DNA of 64,000 nucleotides, taken from the NCBI RefSeq assembly GCF_037042905.1, contig NC_087254.1, positions 12,819,103 to 12,883,102 of the forward strand. Reading direction: 5' to 3'. This document shows, in pieces, positions 1 through 9,800 of the stretch (positions are counted from its first letter, which is position 1; the number at the start of each line of letters is the position of its first letter). Origin of the DNA: Lytechinus pictus (taxonomy: Eukaryota > Echinodermata > Echinoidea > Temnopleuroida > Toxopneustidae). The position numbers and the translations under genes were made by a program. The notes beneath the pieces were generated by a model that saw only the letters and a list, made by a program, of their open reading frames with translations, was not told the DNA's origin and made no database searches.

Positions 1-83
1 TCGCGCAACTTCACTTCCCTGTTTATCTGAACTTAATACATAAACATATGGCCATTGAGGCCCCTGTACTGATCGAGCTAGAA

Positions 84-389
84 CTTCGGTCTCTGTATTT
101 GGTGAGTGGAGCTACCTCGAGCGAAGTTCGTGCAGGCTCCACTCCACTTCACTACCGCTACACTACGCTTCACCTACCCGAACTTCGAGACCATGAACTA
201 GATCGGATATTCCGAGTGACAAAAGGTGGGATTTTATGGGGAGAAAATACAAAATTCATGCAACATCACAATCTTTAAAAACAAGTACAACTAATATTCT
301 TACTTTACACAAAGTTTCACTTTTTTTCCATGCTTCTATCAGTCTCAAAATTGATGATTTAGAGCCAACATGAAGTTCCTCACACGTAA
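84..389. repeat. Left arm of a ~300 bp inverted repeat
   Basis: This arm reappears in reverse complement at about 1371-1700. The match runs from the GCAGGCTCC/GGAGCCTGC region through the sequence around GACAAAAGGTGGGATTTTATGG to the inner end at CCTCACACGTA. Only scattered differences are visible over about 300 bp. The outer ends are ragged, because a small gap appears near TTCGGTCTCTGT. The arms enclose about 980 bp that carry promoter copy A. Either terminal repeats of a DNA element or a local inverted duplication would explain this; no clear target duplication was seen. Confidence 0.8.
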
Positions 390-633
390 TAATTCGCTGC
401 CGATTTCAGAACATCGCATGCGCGCGAGGGTCCGAGCTCGGACCAGACCCGGGTACCTCCCGCACACTCTAGGCGACACCGCAATACTTACCCGTGTTAA
501 TAAAGTGGGACTCCGCTCACGCGCGTTTGGGCCTCCCTAGCTTAGAACTAAGCACTAATATCACCTTAAAAACTAAATCTATAAGGTATGTATAATCTAT
601 TTACAACTTTAATAATGTTTAATCGGTACTCAC

Positions 634-706
634 CGGTTCTTTTGATGTATTTTCTCAAGAATTCCCACGGATTTGTCTCAAATCTCGCGACAAACCACGT
701 CGCCAT
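634..706 (-). CDS. Putative first coding exon, promoter copy A (unidentified gene)
   Basis: On the minus strand an ATG at 706-704 opens 24 codons, beginning MATWFVARFETNPWEFLRKY, and ends one base into a codon at a good donor (CCG|GTGAGTA). The evidence that it is an exon is its paired copy at 1880-1953: same start (MAT..VA..E), nearly the same length, and a donor at the same place. Basic and aromatic residues near the start suggest a small, possibly mitochondrial protein, but I do not recognise the family. No downstream exon can lie in the window, because transcription runs off the left edge. Upstream, facing away, is a plus-strand exon, which suggests a bidirectional promoter. Confidence 0.45.
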
Positions 707-1049
707 AGACAGCTGCATATTCTTTTTTATTTATAAATAAAGCGCCCCTTACGATAGTTGTTAACAACGCGGCCAAATCGTTAGGTTTTTTGCACTGTGT
801 CCAAGGCTTTTTTATTTTGTTTGATTTTTTATTTTTTAATAGATATTTTGTTCAATAGCGATTTTTACGTCAAATATTAAATTTATATCACAAAATATTT
901 TTTAATTGTAGAAATATACATAATATTATGCAATAATTTATTCTATATATATTTTATAATAAAATTTATAATTGTTGCGGTCTTTAAAAAAGGATAGTCG
1001 ATTGATCAGGTGATGACCACAAGTATCACGTGATCTGAAAATCAGCTTC

Positions 1050-1119
1050 ATACCGCTTTCGACCGCACTCGACGGTGACCGGACTGACTGCCAAAAAAAG
1101 ATCGAAAAATGACTCAAAT
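1050..1119 (+). CDS. Putative first exon on the plus strand, promoter copy A
   Basis: A plus-strand exon appears to end at CAAAT|GTAAGT (1119/1120), with an ATG at 1109-1111 giving M-T-Q before the splice. Copy B has the same AAAT|GTAAGT junction at 4398 but no ATG in the exon, so the exon could be mostly 5' UTR. Upstream there is a CACGTG E-box (TCACGTGATC, about 1027) and a shared GATCA-rich stretch. The left edge of the exon is a guess. The gene is not identified. Confidence 0.35.
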
Positions 1120-1290
1120 GTAAGTTTCCCTTTATTTTATTAAATTCAAATTAGGAATAGGAATATATTTAATGGGCAATCTTTTAATAAATGATAAACA
1201 AACGAGGACAAAACTCATATTTTGGGAGTAATATCATACTTGGGTGCAGGAAACAGTACGGTTAGAAGTTCTAACCTGTTTTTAACGCAT

Positions 1291-1346
1291 TGTCGCCTAT
1301 GAGGTCCATACATGCTAATGTTTGGACCTCATTGGTACTAGGAGTG
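1291..1346. other. Conserved 56-bp intronic hairpin block, copy A
   Basis: The block runs from TGTCGCCTATGAGGTCC to GGACCTCATTGGTACTAGG and contains an 8-bp stem, GAGGTCCA/TGGACCTC. It matches 4569-4624 at 55 of 56 positions by eye (one C/T change), while the promoter, exon and intron sequence around it has diverged strongly. No C/D-box or H/ACA-box motifs were recognised. It could be a conserved intronic element, a small RNA, or a young repeat inserted in both copies. Confidence 0.6.
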
Positions 1347-1370
1347 CTCCCGCATGCGCATTAATATTTA

Positions 1371-1700
1371 TACGTGTGAGGAACTTCATGTTGGCTCTAA
1401 ATCATCAATTTTGAGACTGATAGAAGCATGGAAAAAAAGTGAAACTTTGTGTAAAGTAAGAATATTAGTTGCACTTGTTTTTAAAGATCGTGATGTTGCA
1501 TGAATTTTGTATTTTCTCCCCATAAAATCCCACCTTTTGTCACTCGGAATATCCGATCGAGTTCATGGTCTCGAAGTTTGGGTAGGTGAAGCGTAGTGTA
1601 GCGGTAGTGAAGTGGAGTGGAGCCTGCACGAACTTTGCTCAAGGTAGAGTGGAGCCAACGGAGTTCAGCGGAACAACCAACATAACAGAGACCGAAGCTT
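1371..1700. repeat. Right arm of the ~300 bp inverted repeat
   Basis: Reverse complement of 84-389, starting at TACGTGTGAGGAACTTCATG. It sits between promoter copy A and the minus-strand exon of copy B, so the inverted repeat frames copy A only. Confidence 0.8.
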
Positions 1701-1879
1701 TTGGTCTAGTCCACTCTAGGCACCATGCCTATCAATTCCTGTGTTAAAAAAGTGAGTGCACGCGAATCAGAAGTTGGACTTAAATTACTAGATATTACCG
1801 TGGAGCTCCATGACGAAATCTATTTTTAAATTAGACCTTAGATACTACTTATGGAAAATAATGTATAAATAGTACTCGC

Positions 1880-1953
1880 CTGGTTTTTTCTTGGGGTACT
1901 GAAGCCTTTTTGTCCAGAACTTGCTCAACTTTTGCGACTAACCTTGTCGCCAT
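1880..1953 (-). CDS. Putative first coding exon, promoter copy B (diverged duplicate)
   Basis: Minus-strand ATG at 1953-1951 opens MATRLVAKVEQVLDKKASVP and ends at an AG|GCGAGTA junction, a GC-type donor or a decayed GT. It aligns with exon A (634-706) including 5' flank, start codon and donor position, and the following intron also retains similarity. The one-base length difference and non-GT donor mean it may be a decayed copy. The protein family is not recognised. Confidence 0.35.
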
Positions 1954-2089
1954 AGGGTTGTGTACATCCTCGTTTAATACTAGTTGTCACGTGACACAGC
2001 AATGTCGTTAGGCTGTTTGGCCTGTACTCAAGGCGTTCTTTCCGTTATGATTTTATATGGAAGCAAATTACATCAGGTATAGGCCCCTA

Positions 2090-3060
2090 TCAAGTCAAAA
2101 TCGAAAGCAGGGATCGAGAGGGGGGGGGGTGGTGGAGCCAAAAATTTCCCAGTCACATGGTATGAAAATGATATCTTTTATGATTGTCCACGATCATTAG
2201 GGCAAACCCCTGTGTGGCAGTATAGCGTGATGAGTAAAAGAAAGAAAGAGGGCCAATGTAGGCCTACATGGCGCTTGGGAATAAAGTTGCTTTATATGTT
2301 CCAAGCGAGTGAAGCAAGCGAGAAAAAACCTTTTCGTGCAAATCTAAATTTGAGATAGATATCTTACCTTACACTTTTCCTTTTGTTTTCATTAATTCCC
2401 TTCATTTCTTTTTTATCTTGGTTGGAGAACATTCGGGGGCCATCACTGGGCCTAACCCTTCCATCATGTACCCCCAGTGCAATATCAGCAGGTGGGTCTC
2501 GATACCCCTGGATATTTAGCAATTGTACCTAATTATATAAAAACATTTCGTTAAGGTTAATTGTTTTGACCCCCCCCCCAAAAAAAAGGAAAAGCACATG
2601 ATTATAAACTAAGTTATACACCCCCCTTGTCTCATTTTGCTTTTTCTTTTATCTTTTCCCTCCTTCTTCTTTTTTTTTGGGGGGGTGGAACTTTTCGGGG
2701 GGGGGGGGCACCGCCCCTAGCTACGCGCCTACCAGATAAAGAGGCGAGCGAGCAAAGCTTTTGTCACTTTTATTACAAATATCAATTTTGCGATCATAGA
2801 TTTTGACATAAAATTCTTGCATGCATTTTTCTTTCCTTTTGCTTTTTTATGGCCTTTTATTTCTCTTCCCTTTCCCTCTCTATTTCTTTCTTTCTTTCTG
2901 TCTTTCTTTCTTTCTGTCTGTCTGTCTTTCTTTTCCTTCCTTCATTCCTTTACTCTTATCCCGTTTTTTTTCCGGTGAAATCCACTGGGGATCAAGGGCC
3001 AGCCTGCATGCCCCCGGCGGCTTACGCCTCTGCCGTGGATGTAGGCCTAAGCTATATATA
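2090..3060. repeat. Fragments of hAT-like repeats and pyrimidine tracts
   Basis: This stretch fills part of the ~2.2 kb that separates the two halves of promoter copy B. The part at about 2112-2500 resembles the families at 34.1, 38-39.8 and 53.3-54.7 kb: it has GGAGCCAAAAATTTCCC, a GCGAGTGAAGCAAGCGAG word near 2306 and a CCCTTCCAT-type end. The part at 2580-3050 has a related end (CCACTGG...CCCCGGCGG). A (CTTT)n/(CTGT)n run lies at 2880-2945. Short polypeptides predicted here are low-complexity. Confidence 0.55.
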
Positions 3061-3109
3061 CGCATGATCTTAATCTTCATTATGATTCAAACTAGAGGCG
3101 CATCCAAGA

Positions 3110-4000
3110 TTTTCCAAAATGGGGGGGGGGGGGGGGCTCGGGGTGAATTTTCTCAAGTAAAATTTGACAATTCCCAAAAAAGGTTCTTACAAAAAAAAAA
3201 CGGTCATTTTGTCTCGCGTTAAGTTTGACAAGTTAAAAAAAAATGGTCACTCAAAATGAAAGTCATTTTGTCCGCGTAATATTCGGCCAGTCCCCCCCCC
3301 CCCCACAAAAAAATAGAATAAGAAAAGGGAAAGTCTTTTTGTCCACGTGATATTTGGCACCCCCCAAAAAAAAAAAGTTTTTTACTATAGTACCGGACTA
3401 TAGTCATGATCGAAGGTAATTTGTCTCGCGTAAAATTTGACAAATGAAAAAAAGGTTGTCACTAAAAAAATGAATTTCATTTTGTCCCGCGTAAAATTTG
3501 GCAAGCCCCCCCCCCCAATTTTTTTAAAAAGTTTCTAACTATTATAAGGATCGCAGGTCATTTTGTCTCGCATAAAATTTGGCAAATAAAAAAAGGTTGT
3601 CACTGAAAAATAATAATAATAATAACAAATAGAGGTATATTTACCCAGAGTAACCACTTCAGTTCCGATAACTGTTCTCCCAGCGGGCCCTGCTATTATT
3701 ACCCGAGCTTTAGCTGGGCTAAAATGAAGGTCATTTTGTCCCACGCAAAATTTGGCAAGCCCCCCCCCCCCAAAAAAAAAAAAAAAGGAAAATGGTTTTT
3801 AACTAATAGTGATCGAAGGTCATTTTGTCTCGCGTAAAATTTGACAATTTTTTTTGAAGTTGTCACTAAAAAAGAAGGTAATTTTTTCCACCGTTATATT
3901 TGGCAAGCCCCCACCCCCATAAAAAGTTTGTCCCTAAAAGTGATGTATAGAAAGTCATATTGTTAATTTGTTCCCAGTAAAATTTGACAAGCAAAAAAAA
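3110..4000. repeat. Degenerate tandem repeat with C and A runs
   Basis: A phrase like GGTCATTTTGTCTCGCGTAAAATTTGACAA recurs roughly every 65-130 bp (near 3205, 3265, 3420, 3480, 3555, 3735, 3820, 3965), alternating with poly-C/poly-A runs and KGTCACTAAAAA-like spacers. Units differ in length and contain indels. No gene is visible. Confidence 0.7.
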
Positions 4001-4309
4001 GGCAAAAAAGAGAAAAGAATATGAACGAAATATCTCCATTACAAATAATGCTGTGATTCTCATAAGAGAGGGGGGCACATAACTAGTATTAACAACATAT
4101 TTAATTCCAAAATGTTTACTATAAATCTCAAAAGGGGAACGGGCAGAAATGCTCACCCCCAACTCCTCCCCGATCCGCCACTGATTCCAATCAATAATGA
4201 CTTCTCTGCAATACTGATGCTTTGAAATCAAGATACTGAAGATTGATACGCTTAACATAAATTATAAACGTCTGACAAAAAGATAACCAACCGATCACCT
4301 GACCGATCA

Positions 4310-4398
4310 GCTGACCAGTACGCGTATCACTTTGGAGTTGATCACTCGTCGCAACTGTGTGGAACGCTCACCGAAAATCAACAAAAAGGGCCTGAAAT
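4310..4398 (+). CDS. Putative first exon on the plus strand, promoter copy B
   Basis: This is the counterpart of the exon at 1050-1119: a similar GATCA-rich upstream stretch and an identical exon end (GAAAT|GTAAGTTT). It has no ATG of its own, so it is probably 5' UTR. It lies on the same strand as PDAP1 and 2.4 kb upstream of PDAP1's first recognised coding exon, so it could be a PDAP1 leader exon, but nothing ties the two directly. The left edge is uncertain. Confidence 0.3.
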
Positions 4399-4568
4399 GT
4401 AAGTTTAACAATAATCGATTTTAATTTCAACTATTTTTACAACTAAATAAATGTTTCCCGACCGAATGAAAGGTATATCGGATAACTCTAACTTGTATTA
4501 AGGTGTACATTTACCAAAGTCTTGGGTTGGAAATCAGAACAGCATTGTCCAACCCATAATTTGGGTAA

Positions 4569-4624
4569 TGTCGCCTATGAGGTCCATACATGTTAATGTT
4601 TGGACCTCATTGGTACTAGGAGTG
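4569..4624. other. Conserved 56-bp intronic hairpin block, copy B
   Basis: Partner of 1291-1346, 55/56 identical by eye, at a similar distance downstream of the matching splice donor (about 170 bp in both copies). The same GAGGTCCA stem is present. Confidence 0.6.
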
Positions 4625-5500
4625 GTCTAGTCATGAATCAGTTATAGATCTATGTGATACAATTAATGTCTCGCCTCGTTCCACTCATGCTCATAATCAC
4701 TCACACGTATTGCGAGGTTAGTATTAATTATTATACTAACTGGCTCATAATCAATGACAATGAACCACTCTCAGTCATTCTAAAGTTAACATTAGGTATG
4801 TGACCGAAAAAATGGAAATCATCAAATAGTGTCATTTGAAAGCTCTTAAAAAGTTCTTTCAAATGATACCAAGATCTCTAATTTTCATCAAGGAATTATA
4901 AAGTTATTTCAGTTTATAAAGTCGCGCATGTTCATCCAAATTTGTGGCCATTGTCTTAATAATGTAAAGTCAATGGAATACATAACCGACTTTTGTTACC
5001 ATTTTGAAGTCTTCAACAGGCTCTAACGTTAACTTCTTTGTTTGTGAGCCCTTTGAAGTAATTTAGGTATCAATGGAAAGGTGAAAGAAAGCTCAATTGA
5101 TGTGTAATCATGTCACTTTGTAATTTTTCTTCTTGATATTATATATGCATGTGTACAATAATTTCTTCTAATTAATTCTAATTAATTATGCAAATTACGC
5201 AAAATAACAATTGCCTCTTTTTTTGCCAAATGAAGGTGATCATGAATCATGATAGATAATTTATATGATTTAGTCGGCATCAAAACAGCTTCATGTAGAT
5301 AATTTTCTTAATGAATTTGTTTAAAGTATTGTTTTTGTAATTTCTAATGTATTTCTTTGTTTAAAAAAATATAAATTACAAGCTTTTTTGTCAACTTTAG
5401 TATTGTATACATATATGTACGGGGTCTTTTTTGACATAAGAAAATTATCATTCCTTTTGTACTTTGTATGACCATATAAAAATACAAGTGTGCTATTTAG
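4625..5500. other. AT-rich non-coding stretch
   Basis: No exon, RNA gene or clear repeat was recognised here. The sequence is AT-rich and stop-rich on both strands. Confidence 0.5.
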
Positions 5501-5651
5501 GGAATATTGGATGGCTATGAGTGGGATGCGAAAAAATATTGTACGAGCTGAAGAACAATATTGGATGTGTCGGAGACAAATCCAATATTGTTCTTCAGCA
5601 AGTAACAATATTTCTACGCATCCCACGAAAATTGGTCATCCAATATTCTTA
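5501..5651. repeat. Small foldback element (~150 bp)
   Basis: Outer arms GAATATTGGATG/CATCCAATATTC and inner arms TGGGATGCG/CGCATCCCA and GCTGAAGAACAATATTGGA pair across a short centre near 5577. A related CCAATATT/AATATTGG pair lies near 5980. The structure is MITE-like; no clear target duplication was seen. Confidence 0.7.
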
Positions 5652-6811
5652 TTATTATTTAGATACCCCCACAAAGCTAAACATAAAGTAAAGAAGCAAA
5701 CAAAATTGTTTTTAGTAGCTATCATTTATGGCAATCCTGTAAATCATGAGCATGGCGCCTGAGTATTGTCATTAAAAAAAGGAAATCTCTGTAATAAAGT
5801 AAAGATGCACTAGCGCTAGCGTATAGTGCAAGCGCATTTTAATTTAATAGATTGACGCTCCTTTACCACACCTGGCAACTAATATGCAATGCAATTACAT
5901 TGTGACGTAACAATAGCTTCATGGGCACAATAATTTATCAACCAATGATAATCTTGTGGGCGGGGAAAAATATTAATTTCGTCCAATATTTTCAATATTG
6001 GATGGTTTTCATAGGCATGCACGTTAAAAATCAGCTTTAATATTTTGTCTCTTTGAAACAACCTTGCAAGACGTCAAAAAATATCTGCGCCTCTGAAAGC
6101 GTACATCTGAATAGTAATTTCTGATGTATTTGATTGTTTCACCAATTCCTTATGTATTTCATTGTTTCAACAATTTGTTATACATGTATAATATGAAGCA
6201 TTTGATTTTAGAGACCCTGGGCATTTGATTACAATTTTTTTAGGAGGGATGAGCAGCTGAGTGTTAAATATGTATGTAGCATTGTATGCAATTCTTTACA
6301 AGTATCAAGAAGGATAAAATTCAAGCTTTAATATATTTTATCAGAACTTAAATAACATCGTCACCATCTAGGTTTATATTGTCATAAAAAGCAATTTCAC
6401 AATGCAATGTCAATAGGCTGAAACTGAGTGGAAAACTCGGTCCAATGTCCATACATAAATTGCACTGGATATCGTCTCATGGCATGAATATCTGTGACTT
6501 CTGGAATCTGCATGTAATGTTTTACAGCTCCTCTATGCTTGTTGTTCTGAACAGAATCCCACAATATTTAAAAAAAAAAGAGCAAAATCTCCTACATGTA
6601 ACATGATGCAATTTGAGAAGCCGACTCTATGTGCACATTTATTGAGGATGGTGATGATGATGATGATGGAGGCATTGCAATGATCCAGTTGCCAGAATTA
6701 ATTTATTGCAATACTACATTAGATTCTTACTTTTGAGACGTGATTGGAAACCAGAAAAGTATTTTGACCGTTGTTTGTTTAACGTTTGTGGATTACGTTT
6801 CATTGGTGCAG
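5652..6811. other. Non-coding stretch upstream of the first recognised PDAP1 exon
   Basis: The start-codon exon of PDAP1 should lie here or further left, but I could not find a convincing one. A short (GAT)n run lies at about 6648-6668. Nothing else was recognised. Confidence 0.4.
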
Positions 6812-9800
6812 GTGGAGGTGGCGGAGGAAGGTCAAAACCCCAGCACAAAGGTCGTGCCCGTAAATTTACATCACCGGAAGAAGTAGATGCGCAGATGAAG
6901 GCAGAAGGAACCAGAGCAAAGGTAAATATAATATTTACTGCTATATTATTTTTACAGGCAAACTGAATATCACATGCTTCTTGTTAAATATATCAGGATA
7001 GGTAATGATTTGAATTTTCAAGGGGGTATCTTTTTCCACATTAGGGTGATTGCATAATTTGGGGGCCATTTTAATGTTAATTTTAAGGGCTACTTTTTTA
7101 GGGCTAACAACAAATTATGCACTAAATGCTAATATCATTATTCTGCCATATATTAGAATATTGATTTTCAAAATGATCTTGATTATTGTTGGTAACAGAT
7201 CTTGAGGCGACTCTAGAAAGAGTGGTTGCCCCAAGCAGACCTGCCAACCAGTACGTTTTTGGCGTTTTTTTATTTATTTTTTTTTACAAAATCGTAATTT
7301 ATTGACAAAAATCATCTCTATATGTCTCTTCATAAAACTTTAATATAGTTATTAGATCAATGTAATTTCAGGTAACTTGTTTTTTTTTTCAATCATTTTG
7401 TTAAAACCAGGGTGAGATATACACATGTGTAAATGTTTTTTTTTTTTCATCTGCAAGAGCAGTGCACATTTTAGCTAGAATGCAGCTTGATTGCCGCGAT
7501 GAGCGAGTGCGCCACGCATTTTATTATGAAATACACTTTTTTGTGGAAAAATTCACTTTTTTATCATAGAATATAATTTTTCATTCCCAGAGGTTGGCAG
7601 GTCTGCCCAAGGCATGCATTTTGGGGGAATTTTAGGGGCAGTTTGGACTGTCCTGAGGGTGAAGTCACTCGTGTCTGTCATGTACTGTATTTCATCCTCT
7701 GAAAGACATGTTAAACCTTACGTGATCAATATACTGTTGGATTTCTGTAAATTTCAAGGGGGTCTCCAAAATTGAATTAGTGTTTTCTATCTTTAAAGTA
7801 AATATAAATACAATAGCGGCAGTTATATCTTGATGAAGTGTAGGGTATTGTGGGCTTGAACTCCCGACTTCCCGGTTGTGAGACGGACGCTCTACCAACA
7901 GAGCTTACCCACCGGTACTAAAGAAGCCAAAAAGAATGTTTAGGTTTCAAATTAGTGATTCTATTTGGTTTTATATTCTTGGATAAGCTATCATTTGGCA
8001 TAAAATGTGTTTTGTATCCTATAGATAAGAATGACCGATTTGTGTTGGCTTCACCAGAATGTACACATTGGTGTTATAAATTTCCAGAAATCAATCTTTC
8101 AGAGTTGAGAATGAAGGGAATATTCCTTATTCCCTTGGTAGTTTCCAAATAATCAATGCTTTCAAGGAAAAATGGACAATAGATAAGGATATGATGGATT
8201 TACATGTAAAGGGATTTTTTGCATCTGAAATTTTACATTGTAATTAGAGCAGGATAAAAAATGATAAAAAAATAAAGTACAATGAATACACACGATAAAC
8301 ATTTATGTCTTTGTACGTTCTCTTGCAGTCTTTAAATATTCTTAATTGACATATATATGTTGTGATTGAATTGTGCTGGAAAATAAATCAAGCCTTTTAT
8401 TTGTATTTTCATTTATAATTCACACAAATAAATAAGAGAGCCTGATAATGTTGTGTTCATCTCATAACAATATATTTCTCTCTCTCTCTCTCTGTTTCTA
8501 TCTCTCTCACACCTTTCTTCTCTGTCTGTCTCTCTACCTCTTTTTATCTGCCTATCTTCCTCTTTCTCTCTCTCTCCTTTCTTCTCTGTCTGTCTCTCTA
8601 CCTCTCTTTATCTATCTATCTTCCTCTTTCTCTGTCTCTCTGTCTGTCTTTCCTTTTCTCTCTCTCCCCTCTTTCTCTATCTTTCTTTTGTGTATGGCTT
8701 CAGTCAAAGGGAGATGAAGATGACGACAGTTTTTCCAATCCGCAAGCTCGAGCAGGAGAGATGCCCCCCTCTGACTCAGAAGATGAGAGCAGTGAGGAGG
8801 AAGAGACGGTAAGTGTACATCAGGGGAGCATTTCACAAAGACTTCTGTCAGTGATTTTCAACAGCCGGGGGGGGGGGGGGGGGGGTGTTTCACAAAGATT
8901 TAAGTATGACTTAAATCGCACCTAAATGCCAACGAGTATCTGAAATGCAACGCGCAATCTAATTGATCAATACGCAGCAGTGCGCGTCCTCTTTGCATGA
9001 TCTGACCAATGCGGCGGTTATGCTTTTTATTCAGTTGAAACGGCAATTAAGTGCGACTCTAAGTCATACTTAAATCTTTGTGAAACACCCCCCCTGTTGT
9101 TGTAAGCTACTGGAAATCCCTACATCTGATTGGCTGAGAGCAAATCTTTGCAATTAAATTCCCTGTTGGGCGCGGTATAAAAAAACATCAACGCATTGGT
9201 CAAATCATGTGCATGTCAGGATTTTAGGCATGACTTCAGCAAGTCTTATTTAAGTCAAACTTAATCGCTTAATCTAAAAATCTAATAATGAAAAGTCTCC
9301 ATGCCTCAAGTGAATTTTCAAATAGCATTTATTTCAGTGTGTTTCGATAACAGGTGTTTTTTATTCTCATCCCCCCCCCCCCCCCATGCCCTCTTTCAAT
9401 ATGCCTTGGGCTTTCAATATAACTGGACACATTAGACAGTGGATAAAAAGTTATGTTTATTCATACTGTACAAATCATTATGAACCTAATGCAAAGCTCT
9501 TGATATCCTTGTGCAGAAAGCAAAAGGAGTGGAGGGCCTCATAGAAATAGAGAATCCTAACAGGAGAGTACAGAAGATGCAGAAAGCCTCTAACGTAGAT
9601 GTTGACAAGGGACCAACTCAACTTTCAAGAAGAGAAAGGTTTGACATAGTTTTAATAATGATAACATGCCATATTAATATAGTATACAAATATATCGGGC
9701 TTTGAGAAAGTATACTGGGAATTATTTATCCGAGGTTGGACTGGCAATTACTATTTTTCCCGAGGGGCGAAAAATAGTTACATTGCCAGTCCAACCGAGG

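Noticed and set aside
6706-6811. Upstream extension of PDAP1 exon 6812-6921 to an ATG at 6706
   Set aside because: The extra residues do not resemble the family's Lys/Gly-rich start, and a good acceptor (GTGCAG) precedes 6812.
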